Shown: in pieces, positions 38,525 through 49,962 of the stretch
Numbering within the stretch: position 1 is the first letter of the stretch
How the letters are laid out: each line of letters starts with the position of its first letter
Position numbers and translations under genes: made by a program
Assembly (NCBI GenBank): GCA_022749755.1
Contig: CM040441.1
Span: 20,895,475 to 20,959,474 of the forward strand
Direction: 5' to 3'
Length of the DNA stretch: 64,000 bases
Source: Azadirachta indica
Taxonomy: Eukaryota; Streptophyta; Magnoliopsida; Sapindales; Meliaceae
The notes under the pieces: generated by a model
Seen by the model: only the letters and a program-made list of their open reading frames with translations
What the model was told of the DNA's origin: nothing
Database searches by the model: none

Positions 38525-38945
38525 TTTAGTTCAAGACTAAGGACTAATTAAGATATGAGGGCCATACCCTCATATCTGGAGGAAGCGAAGAAAGGTAGCA
38601 AATAATGTAATTAAAGAGCTACGCATTTGGCTATCCTAACGAAAAAAGAGAAGGTAGACATCCTCCTACAGAGACTCTTGGGAGGAATTTCCCTCATATA
38701 TTTCTCCTATATATGTGAGAATAGATAACTCACATTCTGTGAGCAAATTTTTTACTTGGATATAATTATTAGAATCCTTGTGTAAAGGTTTTAGTAGAAC
38801 CCTAATTGTAATGTTAGTATTTTAGAGGAAAAAAAAAAGAGAGAGAAAAGAGAAGAAGACAAGAATAAAAACTCAGTTGAGTTTATGTTTCATTTTATTG
38901 TTACTATACACAACTAATTTAATTTTTAGCATCCAACTATGCCTT
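38525..38945 (+). mobile_element. Probable solo LTR, copy B
   Basis: Counterpart of 15085-15500, with the same TATA-like CTCCTATATATGTGAG, the same purine tract and the same TTATTGTTACTATACACAAC end. It was present before the block duplicated. Confidence 0.45.
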
Positions 38946-40273
38946 ACTATCCGGGTACATTGGATTATTGAAAATTTCAAGCCTAAGTATTAGCATTAAT
39001 ACTCTTTTAATTAATTTATTCAAATTGCAGTAAGAAGAACACTGGTGTGTTAATTGACCTAACAGGTAGCCTTTTGATGCATGCAAGAAATATAGTAGAA
39101 CTATAATAGTTCTAGGAGACACTTAAAATTTAAAAATTCTTATTTGGTTGTAATTTTTACAATCTTTTAGTCTAAATAAGATTTTACTTTATTAATTAAT
39201 TCACACGTAAATCCCTTATCCATAAGTAATTCATATATACTTAGGTTTGTAATAGATACTAGTATAAAGAAGTCTTTTAAATTCATCAGTTTCATGAAAG
39301 TAACTAATGGTATTTTTTTTTTTAATTCTTTGCTTTATTATCTATTTATTATTTTTTTAATTTTATGATTTTATTATTTATTATTTTAATAATGGGCTAA
39401 GAACAGTTAGCAATGGTCAACTATGGTAGTCAATCTAGCTGTAAATTGTCCAATAGAAAGATGACATGTATTATAATGACATGTAAGTATCACATGTTTT
39501 TGACGCAATCATGAGAGTAAATCAATAATTGTCCTAAAAAGTAAAAATTTTTGTTATTAACTCTTGAATTATTTAATTTTAATTAAAAGTAATAATTATA
39601 AAAAATATAAAAATATGTTTCATATAACTGATATTTTTTAGTACAATCACAAAACAAATATAATCTTTTATTAAATTTTATTATTTTGTTAATTTTCTTA
39701 TTAATTATTAATTTTATGATTTATTATTTTACTGTTTTTTAATTTAATGATGATTTATTATTCATTATTTTGTAAATTTTATTATTTTATTTTTAATTTT
39801 ATGATTTATTTATTTGTTAATTTAATAATGATTTATTATTTACTATCTTGTCAATTCTATTAGTTTTTGTTAATTTTATGATTTTTTTTTTGATTTAATG
39901 ATTTTTTTTTGTTTGTTATGTTTGTAAATTTTATTATTTATTACTTTGTTAATTTTGTAATTTAAATACATTTTCGATTATATGGTATAGTGCTTAGTTA
40001 CCTTTTTACACCCAAAAATATCTACAAGAATTTGTCCAATAATCTTATGCAATCGCAAACATGCATTCATGTATTAAAAACTTATCTTTTCATTGGTTAT
40101 TTAATAATGCTTTGCATTGGATAAATTTAGTTTTAATAGAGATGAATATCATTGCTATAAAATAGACCATGAATATAGATATCAACTAATGTTGCCAAGA
40201 GGAATTCTTATAGTTTTATTCCATGTGATCACTTAGAAGATAGAATATGATTGCTATAAAATATCAATTAATA

Positions 40274-40351
40274 GTTTTTTCTACTCTCTACTTTGGCATT
40301 ACATTTAATTTTGGCTCGTTTTTTCTACTCTCTACTTTGGCATTACATTTA
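40274..40351 (+). repeat. 34 bp direct repeat (44 bp period) at the duplication edge
   Basis: The word starting GTTTTTTCTACTCTCTACTT at 40274-40307 is repeated exactly at 40318-40351. Similarity to copy A stops inside the first copy's T-run (about 40280). Confidence 0.9.
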
Positions 40352-41680
40352 TATATATTTCATATACAATTTTTTATATTTACAAACATCGTGCAGGACC
40401 GGAGGCTTTGCCGTGCTAGCTATACTTGGAATTCCAAAACGAAATTATTTAGTGATTGAAGTCCATTCTTTGCCTTTGCTGGCCGCCGAAGTGGACAGGT
40501 GTTAAGTAGCTTTTACCTTCACCAACAACTAGAACCTGCCAGCATTTCAAAACAAGACACATATAATTATATATCATAAAATAATTGAGAAAGGACTGGG
40601 ACACTGGAAAAGTCGAAGAGATCATTGAGATTGAATGCATTGCATTGGTGAGTAAAATTACAAGTGACCGCGTCCCTTATTCATTTACAATTATTGTCAA
40701 GCAAAATTATAATAGTATAAATCCAAAATTTTTCTAAACATCTTATTATAATATTTATAATTACAAAAAATATAATAAATAAGACTTATATTAGTAAAAC
40801 ATTTCTTTTTTTTTTCAATAATTTATAATCAATTTTAATTAAATTTGTTTGTTTTTTAAATACATACCATAGTGCTTTTAATTTTTTATCTACATATATA
40901 TCTGTGAAGGAAAAAAATCAATAACCCTATATTTTTACACATATAATTATATTGATTTATAAATTATTAAATTTATATATTTCTAACGATTGAGATTAAA
41001 TATGATATATGAGTTAATATAATACATTAATTATGTATTAATTATATATTTCAGATTTAATCTCAACCATCAGAAATCTCATATATAAATATATAAAAAT
41101 TATTAGGGGATAAATCCATTTAATATAAAGACAAATTTTAGTTAATATATTAGTAAAAGTTTTGGGATGCAAGATTTGATGTAATTGAATGTTAATTGCA
41201 TAATAATGTACTAAATCAATTTAAATTGCACCAAATTCTTATTTTAAGACTTAAAAATTGGTCAATATATGAATACTAAATTCACTGTAAAGGGCAACAT
41301 TAATAAATTTAAATTAAAATGGAAGTGTAAGAGATATATTATAAAAGTTTAAACAATAATATTTTCATTGAAAATCTTAATGAAAAAAGGTTGGAGAGAG
41401 AGAGAGAGTAAAAGGAAAAAACAATACGTCTTTAAAAATAAGATAATATGATAAGTTAATTTTATATGATTAATATAATGTAAATAAACTTTAGGTAGTA
41501 ATAATTTTGAGAAAAGTTTTGATAAATTAGTTATCCGATTTAAAACAAAAAATTAAAAACAAACAGGTGTTTCAAAATTTCCCAAGTTAAAAAAGACAAA
41601 TATTCTTAATTACCTAATATCGTCAACTTCACGAATTAAAAACAAGAAACAGAGGCAAAAAATTCACTAAACTGAACTGT
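40352..41680. other. Intergenic region upstream of the P450 array
   Basis: A GC-richer patch at 40390-40505 can be read as GGFAVLAILGIPKRNYL, but I do not recognise it. The rest is AT-rich. A near-palindromic stretch around 40980-41090 (CTAACGATTGAGATTAAAT against ATTTAATCTCAACCATCAG) could be a small foldback element. A (GA)n run is at 41393-41409. Confidence 0.4.
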
Positions 41681-41943
41681 ATATGCATTCAATTTTTCAA
41701 TTAAAATTAGAACATTGTTTTATTTTCTTGACAGCTAGCTTCGTCGTCATCTTGGTTGTTGTTTCACTTTCAGTCGATTTCCTGTCGTCGTGAAAATAAA
41801 TGGCTACGATTTTGATTAGAAAGGAAAATTCCATGCATGCTGAAGTAAATGCGTGCTGAAAAAATTGCTTAGACGCCATACTTTTCTAAAACCTAATGCC
41901 CATAGATTTCTTACTCACCAAATTGTTAGTTGCACTCGTGAAA

Positions 41944-43626
41944 ATGGATACTCTGTCTCTACTGCTTCTACTATCCTTTCTATGGGCTTGCATTCATTTC
42001 CTAACCAGGAGTTTAGTCGCTCGGAAATCTGGTCAGGGGAACCTGCCACCAGGACCCCGGCCTTATCCTATCATCGGAAACATTCTGCAGCTTGGAAACA
42101 AGCCTGATGAAACATTTACTAAACTCTCAAAAACTTATGGTCCCATAATGACCCTCAAGCTGGGTAGCTTAACCACCATAGTCATGTCCTCTCCAGATGT
42201 GGCTAAAGAAATATTCCACACACATGATCAGGTCGTGTCTAACAGACCAATCCCGGATAGCCTTCGAGCACTTGACCACCACAAAGTTTCCATGGCATGG
42301 CTACCAGCTGGTTCAACTACTTGGAGGAATCTTAGGAAAGTTTGTGCTGTTCAAATGTTCTCCAAAAAACAGCTGGACGCCACCCAATCCATGCGCAAGA
42401 AAAAGGTGCAAGAACTACTAGACTATCTGCAAGAAAATTGCGATAGTGGTTCTGCTGTTGATATTGGTCAAGCGGCCTTTCCTGCAATTCTTAATTCTAT
42501 ATCATATACTTTATTCTCTATTGATTTAGCTCATTATCATTCTCATATGTCTCAAACTTTTAACGAGCTTGCACACAGCGTGATGAAAGAAATTGGGAGT
42601 CCTAATGTTGCAGATTTTTTCCCGGCCCTCTGAATTTTTGATCCACAGGGATCTCGCAAACGGCTGGCCGGTTATTTTGGTGAAGTTTTAAAAATATTTG
42701 ATGGTATCATCAATGACAGGTTGCAAGCAAGGGCTTCTTCGACCAAGTCTAAAGAGAGCAACGATGTGTTAGATGCACTTCTAGATCTTCTTGAAGAAGA
42801 AAATACTTCTGAATTCAGTTTTACTAATATGAGACATCTGCTTCTGATAATTAAGGAGTAGTTATCTAAACTAATACCTTCTGAAATTTAAAACTGGTTC
42901 GTTATTGTATTTTTTTTTAAATTTATTGCATCCTTAATTTCATCTAATTTGACGAGATTTTTCTTTTTCTGTTTATATCTTTTTACCTTATCCCCTAAAG
43001 CTATTCTATATCAGGACTTATTTTTTGGAGGTATTGATTCCACATCAAGGACGGTAGAATGGGCGATGACAGAATTACTGTGCAACCCCGAGAAACTAGC
43101 AAAAGCTCAGAACGAGATTAGAGAATTACTTGGGAAGGATGGGATAGAGAAAGTTGCAGAGTTTGAGATTACAAAGTTCCCTTACTTACAGGCAATAGTG
43201 AAAGAGACCTTCCGGTTGCACCCACCAGGCCCCTTTCTGGGTCCTCATAAAACCGAAACTGATCTAAACATCCTCGGTTTCAGGGTGCCCAAAAATGCAC
43301 AAATATTTGCGAATGTATGGGCTATGGGACGAGACTCAAACGTGTGGCCGGATGCAAACTCATTTACTCCTGAAAGGTTTTTAGGGAGTGAAATTGATGT
43401 GAAAGGCCGAGACTATGAGCTCATTCCCTTTGGAACTGGAAAGAGGATTTGTCCTGGCTTGCCGTTGGCTCACAAAATGTTGCACTTGATACTGGCAGCA
43501 CTTACTTATGCATTCGATTGGAAACTTGCCAATGGTTTGAAACTAGAAGACATCGATATAAGTGAAATATTTGGCGAAATATTACACAAGGCTGAACCTC
43601 TTATGATTATTCCTGTCAAGGTGTGA
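41944..43626 (+). pseudogene. CYP76-like cytochrome P450, copy 1 (nonsense codon and lost splice donor)
   Basis: Exon 1 spans 41944-42846 (301 codons) and exon 2 spans 43015-43626 (203 codons plus stop), a normal P450 length. Visible in order are a membrane anchor (residues 4-20), the PPGPRP hinge (35-40), the I-helix GGIDST at the start of exon 2, the K-helix E365-R368 (KETFR), PERF, and the haem loop FGTGKRICPG (440-449) with the Cys447 ligand. The C-terminal part resembles family 76 (geraniol 8-hydroxylase-like), whose members oxidise monoterpenoids and related molecules at the endoplasmic reticulum. Codon 230 is TGA (42631-42633) where copy 2 has CGA. The donor reads ATAATTAAGG instead of the GTAAGG of copy 2. 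Both lesions prevent a full protein. The acceptor (CAG at 43012-43014) and exon 2 are intact. The substrate cannot be told. Confidence 0.92.
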
Positions 43627-44350
43627 CTTCTTTCATCCATGCCATGATAGATTAGTTACCCGAAATGCGATGATGACATAATTTCCACAATAAATAATAA
43701 AAAATATGTTTGTTACCTTTTCTTTTCCTCTCAGCATGATTCCGTTAATGGTAAAATAAAATAAAAAAGAGAATATTTGAATACTGCCCAAGAGAGAGCA
43801 CCAATCTACACGTTTGGTGAAATGTTTCGGATTGTGATGAATTTAATATTGTATTGTGTTTGACTGTGATATGTTGGCAAAATCTTCCCTTTTTTTTTTT
43901 TTTGTCTGTCAAATGAGAACTCAAAAGTAGGAGAGATTTGTACGGTTGCATGGGCACAAGCATTGACCAAATAGAATTTTATTTTTATATTTTTATTCCA
44001 TATAATGCAAGGCAAAGAAGATCAAAGTACTAAAACAGGACTTTGAATAAATTAATTCAATGTAGACCGTTCTGTTGAACTTAACCTTGAAATGTTATCT
44101 TGGCTATCGTTATTGATGCAGTTAATGGTCATATTAACGCAGCGTTTGTTTTCATTCACACACGTGGGCGAATCCTGTTTACAGTGATAGTAACTTAATG
44201 AATTGATTATAAAAATTATTCCATTATCAAATAATTAAAAAATTAATTCATTCTGCAAAGCTTTTCAAAGCCAGATGATTCAGGGAATCAGAGATTTTGT
44301 TATGTTTTATGGGTTCGATCGTCGAAGACGCGGACCTTGATTACCTGGAT
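43627..44350. other. 3' flank of P450 copy 1
   Basis: It shares words with the 3' flank of copy 2 (TTTGTTACC/ATCC, CTCTCAG, TTCTGTTAATGG), so it belongs to the duplicated P450 unit. A 30-codon frame at 44309-44401 (starting MGSIVEDADLDYLDFVTSL) runs into the block at 44351. It is too short to call. Confidence 0.5.
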
Positions 44351-44508
44351 TTTGTTACATCGCTTGTTGAATCTGAATCCACCAAGAAGGAAAAAATTTA
44401 AATATTTAGAATGAAAAATTAATTTCAAACAGAAAATTTTGGTATTTTATCTCTTAAATTCCAATACCTTTAGATTTTCATAAAAAAATTACAGTAGTTC
44501 ACTCTTTC
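44351..44508 (+). repeat. Array-associated block, occurrence 1
   Basis: A ~160 bp block starts TTTGTTACATCGCTTGTTGA and contains AATTAATTTCAAACAGAAAA and TTTGGTATTTTATCTC. It recurs at 47786-47941 and, more diverged, at 51549-51700. Occurrences 1 and 3 follow P450 copies 1 and 2, so the block was part of the original tandem unit. Confidence 0.7.
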
Positions 44509-44639
44509 ATTTATTAACTGTCTTACATCGCCATTACACCAGACTGCTATCTTTTTTATATATGGATTGAATACCCTTATTCCTTGAATTATCCTTTAAA
44601 TTGAATTTTACTTAAACTTATTTTTAACGCAGTATTAAA

Positions 44640-45320
44640 ACTCGACACTCTAGCAATAGTGGAATCTTTACTCTGTTCGTTCCACACTTTGTGTGATTTA
44701 TTTCTTTACTCTCTCATGCGTCTGATCTACACAACGCATTTGATCTACACTTCACGTGACTTGTTCTTTTACCCTTCTTACACATCTTATCCATACTTCG
44801 CGTGACTTGTTCCTTTATCTACTCATGCATATGATCGTGATCCATATTTCACATGATGGTGGAATCCTTGTTCCTTAGTTTCTTTACCCTTACACGCATT
44901 TGATTCACACTTTGCATGACTTGCTCTTTTACCCGTCTTACACATCTGATCTATACTTTGCATGACTTGTTTCCTTACCTTTTCACACATCTAATCCATG
45001 CTTTGCATGATGATGAGATCCTTGTTCTTTTGTTTCTTTACCTTCTTACGCATCTGATCAATACTTCGCGTCCTCCTCACATATGTGATCCACCCTTCGT
45101 GTGATGGTGGAATCCTTATTACTTTATTTCTTTACCCTCTCACGCATCTGATCCACACTTCGCGTAATGGTGAGATTCTTGTTTTTTTGTTCCTTTACCC
45201 TCTTACGCATCTAATGGTCAAATCCTTGCATCTTATCCACGCTTTGCATCTCTCACACATCTAATGGTAGGACCCTCGTGTGATGGTAGACGTGATGTGT
45301 GATGGTAGCATCCTCGAGTC
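44640..45320 (+). repeat. Degenerate minisatellite
   Basis: Imperfect repeats of TGATCCACACTTCGCGTGA alternate with TTGTTCCTTTACCCTCTTAC and ACGCATC words over ~680 bp. Spacers vary, so the period is irregular (roughly 45-90 bp). A higher-order form adds TGGTGGAATCCTTGTT. The 62-codon frame at 44916-45104 is a product of the repeat. Confidence 0.8.
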
Positions 45321-45711
45321 ATGCACTATTGTTTATCTCCTGATTCTATAAGTTATTAAATTTTCCATCAACATTTATATATGCATGAGGTCATCACCAA
45401 AGGCGTCCACCAACTCAGCGGTATGTTTATTTCTTAAGAAAAATTATTGCTCATTTATGTCATCATATAAATCAATAGATAGATATATGAATTGACACAA
45501 AAGGTAATTAGTTCTTTACATTAAATGGACTTCTAAATTTATTAATGGTCTCCCAGAGCTATCAACCACAATTACTTGGAATGCTATATATTTCAAATTT
45601 CTATACATTTTTCTATGTAAATTAAATGTGATTTCTACATGTGATAAATTGTGCAATTTTATATTTATTATTTAAAATCATATTAGTTATTACATACAAT
45701 TTTTGGAAGGG

Positions 45712-47685
45712 ATAATGATAAACATCTCCTGACGTTTGGCTGAATAGACAGATATCCTCTAATGTTTAGAAAAAAATAAATACTCCTTTTACGATTGGGC
45801 AAATAAACAAATATCCCACAATAACTTTTATTTCTATTAGTTGACTAGTTAATTTATCATCATTTGTATCTCTAAACATTTATAAAAGAAGCTAATATAA
45901 TATTTTATTTAATTATAACAATTTGGTCTCCATTTAATTTTTTTTTCATAATGTAATTTTTTTAATTATAATAATTTAATTCCTATTTTACTATTTTTCA
46001 CAATATACTCAAGAATAAAAGAATTTTTTAATTCATTATTTCAATAAAAATTTAGAATATAAAAATACTATTATTAAAAAATTATTATTAAAAAATTTAA
46101 ATAATGAATTAGATTAAACTTGTATACTAAAATATTTATAATTTTTTTAGTAATAAATTTGATATTTAATTATTAAAAAATTTTGAAACATATTTTAACA
46201 TTTTATTCTTATATATAATATTTTTATTTAAAAGATTATATTAAATTCATTATATTTTCCTAAGAAGAATTATTAAAATATAAATAAAAGTTATAAAAAA
46301 ATTTAGTGTCATATTTTAAAAAAATTAGTAATCAAATATATTTTATATTCTTACTAACTAATATAATTTATGTTTAATTAAAATTATAGAAAAAAATTTT
46401 ATTATTTTTATTTTGTACTATATGTAAATACATATATAAATATGAGCAATATTCAGTTTACCCCCATTATTATTGACAAACATCAACTTGTCCCTAACTT
46501 TTACAAAAGTTCTCACTCCATCCCAAATGTTAACTTTGACTATTAACTATAACAGTTGACCGCAATTAATTTGTGAAAATACAATTTTACTCCTAATAAA
46601 TTCAAAATTAATTTTTTCTTCTTTCCCTATTTTTTTCCTTCTTCTTCCTTCCATGGTTGCTATAGGCAGCCATTGATGGTTGTAGCAAGTAGCCTTCAAT
46701 GGTTGGCATAGGCAGCCATGATAAATTTGGAAAAAAAAAAACATAAACGGGAGAAGAAAAGAAAAGAAGAGGAGGAAGAAGATGAGAGAGAAGGGAAAAA
46801 TTATTTTTATTAATTTCAAATTATAAAATTATGATTTTACCCTTTTCTTATTTAAAATAATAGTATAAGTTAACGTTTAGGGGTGAAATGAAGACTCTTG
46901 TAAAAGTTGGGGGCGGATTAAATGTTTTTTAATAATAGTTGGGGTGAATTAAAGATACCATGTGTTTATTGTTTATATTTTTATAATTTTGTAAAGAAAA
47001 TATAATGAATTTAATATAATTTTTTAAATAAATATATTATTTATAAAAGTAAAATGTTAAAAAATGTTTCAATTAAAGAATTTTAATAATTAAATAACAA
47101 ATTATTACTCAAAAAGTAAAAGAAAAGAGTTCGAAATATTTTATATATGAGTTTGATTTAATTCATTTGTTTGAATTTTTTTTAATAATTATACATTTTA
47201 AAATTTTTTATTGAAATAATAAATTAAAAGAATTTATTTAGTTTTCGGTAGATTGTAAAAAGTATTAAAAAAGAGACTACAATTGTTATAGTTAAAAGAA
47301 ATATATTGTGAAAAATATTAAAATAAAGAGCAAATTATTATAATTAATTGAAAAATATATTGTATTGTTATTTTAAAAAATTCCAGAGATACAAATGATA
47401 ATAAGTTAACAGGTTAACTAAGGAAATAAAAGTTAAGGGAGATATCTGCCTAATTAAGAGTTTAAAAATAATTTTACAGAGAACTACAATTATATAGATT
47501 AGAACAGTGATAGTAAATATGTGGTCATCACCCAAAACAACAATATAATTTAAGAACTTTTTTTTTATTTAATTAATTAAGAAAATGTGTACTTTTATTC
47601 AAACTCTATAGATATATATTTTTTACCCAAATGTTACAGGTATCTATCTATTTCTCTATACTTTAAGGAGTACTTGTCAATTTCT
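45712..47685. mobile_element. Long foldback (inverted-repeat) element
   Basis: The two halves are inverted copies. AACTTTTATTTCTATTAGTT with CATTTGTATCTCT (45813-45880) matches the reverse complement of 47385-47450. AATTCATTATTTCAATAAAA (46031-46050) matches that of about 47200-47230. ATTATATTAAATTCATTATA (46236-46255) matches that of about 47000-47020. The arms are therefore some 550-700 bp and AT-rich, and the right arm seems to hold an extra ~120 bp near 47460-47580. No transposase is present. Transcribed, it would fold into a long hairpin. Confidence 0.75.
46451..46960. mobile_element. Inverted-repeat element next to the foldback loop
   Basis: About 510 bp with ~85 bp inverted ends. The left end is TTTACCCCCATTATTATTGA, then CAACTTTTACAAAAGT. 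The right end, read inward, is TTAATTCACCCCAACTATTA, then CCCAACTTTTACAAGAGT. The centre holds imperfect repeats of AGCCATTGATGGTTG and a purine-rich run. It sits between the arms of the larger element, so it inserted later or forms its loop. The 90-codon minus-strand frame at 46547-46819 lies wholly inside it. Confidence 0.75.
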
Positions 47686-47785
47686 TAATTTAAGTTAATA
47701 TAAGAATCAGACCATCAACATAGACTTAAAGTTTAGATATCAATTATATTAGAAAACATTTGGTGCCTTCAATAGCAATTTTTCT

Positions 47786-47941
47786 TTTGTTACATCGCTT
47801 GTTGAATATCAATGCACCAAGGAGAAAAAAAAATATATTGAGAATGACAAATTAATTTCAAAGAGAAAACTTTGGTATTCTATCTCATAAAGTCCATTAC
47901 CTTTAAATTTTCATAAGGAAATTAGAGCAACTCACTCTTTT
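47786..47941 (+). repeat. Array-associated block, occurrence 2
   Basis: Close copy of 44351-44508, starting TTTGTTACATCGCTTGTTGA and ending with a variant of CTCACTCTTT. It lies upstream of P450 copy 2, unlike occurrences 1 and 3. Together with occurrence 1 it brackets the minisatellite and foldback segment. Confidence 0.7.
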
Positions 47942-48778
47942 TTAGTTGCCAATGTTGAAGGGTGTCTTAAAATTAAATTATTTTTGCCAACAAATTTAGT
48001 AAACAAGTTTTTAAAGTTGTGCTACGAGGAAATAATGTAAAATGTTTAAAATAAATAAAGATATTTCACATAATTTAAGCTTTTAAAAAATTTAAAATTT
48101 AGGTTTCTCATAATAAAATTAAAAAATAGATTTTTCTTTAATTTTCAAAATCATACCTCCGATGTCAATAAAACGATATGAAGAAAAGGAGATTTTTATC
48201 ATTAGCAAAAAAAAGACCATTTTAACAAAAGCAAATAGATACCAAGTAGTACTTATTTTTTAACTGAAAATCTAAAAATCTAAAATCTAAGTATATTTGA
48301 ATTTTGAATCTAAATTATATATTTATTTCTTGCATTCAAATATAAATACAAATATTAAGGAATTTAAAAATAAAAAAATAAAAATTAATACTTTTATATT
48401 TGTATCCTTGTAAATAATAAATGTTAACTATATAATCAGACGTGACGGAATAAAATAATTTTGACACAAAAGCATAAATAAAAACTATATGAACATAATT
48501 TAGTTAATTTTTTGAAAAGTAAATATATAATAAGTATTTGCAAGACAACATATTTTTATAAAAAAATTGATAAAATTACTCAAACCTTATCTTAAAATTT
48601 TGTTGATTTAAGTTAAAAAAAAAACAAATATATTTAATTACCAAATACTAGTTAAATTCATCCAATTAAAGCAAACTGGGGTAACAGTGGATAAATTTAA
48701 TTAGTTTACCAACTCAATTTCACAGCACATTCTGGTTTAAATGCGTGGACGAGACAAGAAGAGAAGTTATATATGGAG
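47942..48778. other. Upstream region of P450 copy 2
   Basis: AT-rich DNA without recognised genes. The last ~150 bp resembles the region upstream of copy 1. Confidence 0.45.
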
Positions 48779-48806
48779 ACTATATAAATATATATATATA
48801 TATGCA
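48779..48806 (+). promoter_or_regulatory. Probable TATA box of P450 copy 2
   Basis: CTATATAAATATATATATA lies about 85-110 bp before the ATG at 48888. It is followed by GCATTGAAATTCTCAATTAA, which matches GCATTCAATTTTTCAATTAA at 41685-41704 before copy 1. The shared context suggests a common ancestral core promoter. Confidence 0.45.
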
Positions 48807-48887
48807 TTGAAATTCTCAATTAAATTAAAACAATTTTTTAATTATTTTTTATTTTTCTTCTCCCCGTTGCCATCTGCACTTGTGAAA

Positions 48888-49916
48888 ATGGACAACCTAT
48901 CTCTAATGCTTCTAATATCCTTTATGTGGGCTTGTTTTCATTTCCTAACCAAGACTCTAGCTGCTCGGAAATTTAGTCGGGCAACTAGCTTGCCCCCGGG
49001 GCCCCGGCCTTATCCGATAATCGGAAACATCTCGAGCTTGGAAAAAAGCCTCATGAAACACTTACTAAACTCTCAAAAACTTATGGACCCATAATGACTC
49101 TCAAGCTAGGTAGCTTAACCACCATAGTTATTTCCTCTCCAGAAATGGCCAAAGAAGTATTCCACACACACGATCAAGTCGTGTCTGGCAGACCAATCCC
49201 AGATAGCCTTCGAGCACTTGACCACCACAAGGTTTCCATTGCATGGCTGCCAGCTGTGTCACCTGCTTGGAAGAATCTTAGGAAAGTTTGCGCTGTTCAA
49301 ATGTTCACCAGTAAACGCCTGGACGCCAACCAATCTATGCGCCGGAAAAAGATTCAACAACTACTAGACTATCTTCAAGAGAATTGCAATAGTGGTTGTG
49401 CTGTTGATATTGGTCAAGCTGCCTTTACTGCAATTCTTAATTCTATATCATACACTTTATTCTCTATTGATTTAGCTCATTATCATTCTCATACATCTCA
49501 AACTTTTAACGAGCTTGCGCATGGCGTGATGGAAGAAATTGGGAGTCCTAATGTTGCAGATTTTTTCCCACTCCTTCGATTTCTTGACCCACAAGGATCA
49601 CGCAAACGGCTGACTGGTTACTTTGACAAAGTATTAACAATATTTGATGGTATCATCAATGAAAGGTTACAATTAAGGGCTTCTTCGACTGAGGCTGAAG
49701 ATAGCAACGATGTGTTAGATGCACTCCTGGATCTTCTTGAGGAAAATAATTCTGAATTCAGTTTGCCTGATATGAAACATTTACTTCTGGTAAGGAGTAC
49801 TAGTTATCTGAACTAATAACTCAAATTAATGGTATGAAATTTTGAAACTGGTTTATTATTTGTATCCTTAGTTCCGTTTAATTTTATGAGTGCTTTTTAT
49901 TGTATCCTCTAACACT

Positions 49917-49962
<46 letters not shown>

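Larger units (their letters stand above)
29752..40280 (+). repeat. ~10.5 kb duplicated block, copy B
   Basis: Direct-orientation counterpart of 7860-17756. The offset starts near 21.9 kb and shifts by small indels (21907 at 10454, 21889 at 11812, about 21840 at 14641). Copy B carries two insertions, at about 36633-37507 and 37655-38383. It lacks the ~935 bp segment present at 15904-16838. Similarity ends sharply at 40280, inside a 34 bp direct repeat. The two copies bracket the WAK gene. Confidence 0.95.

Noticed and set aside
40247..40505. Overlapping 70-codon frames on the plus strand
   Set aside because: They run across the 34 bp direct repeat and the duplication boundary. The GGFAVLAILGIPKRNYL stretch is not recognised and there is no second exon.
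44309..44401. 30-codon frame starting MGSIVEDADLDYLDFVTSL
   Set aside because: Too short, and the recurrences of this block at 47786 and 51549 do not keep the frame.
44640..45320. CRISPR-like array
   Set aside because: Repeats are imperfect and irregularly spaced, there are no cas genes, and the DNA is a plant nuclear minisatellite.
46547..46819. 90-codon minus-strand frame
   Set aside because: It lies wholly inside an inverted-repeat element and is dominated by Phe/Leu/Lys runs from purine-rich DNA.
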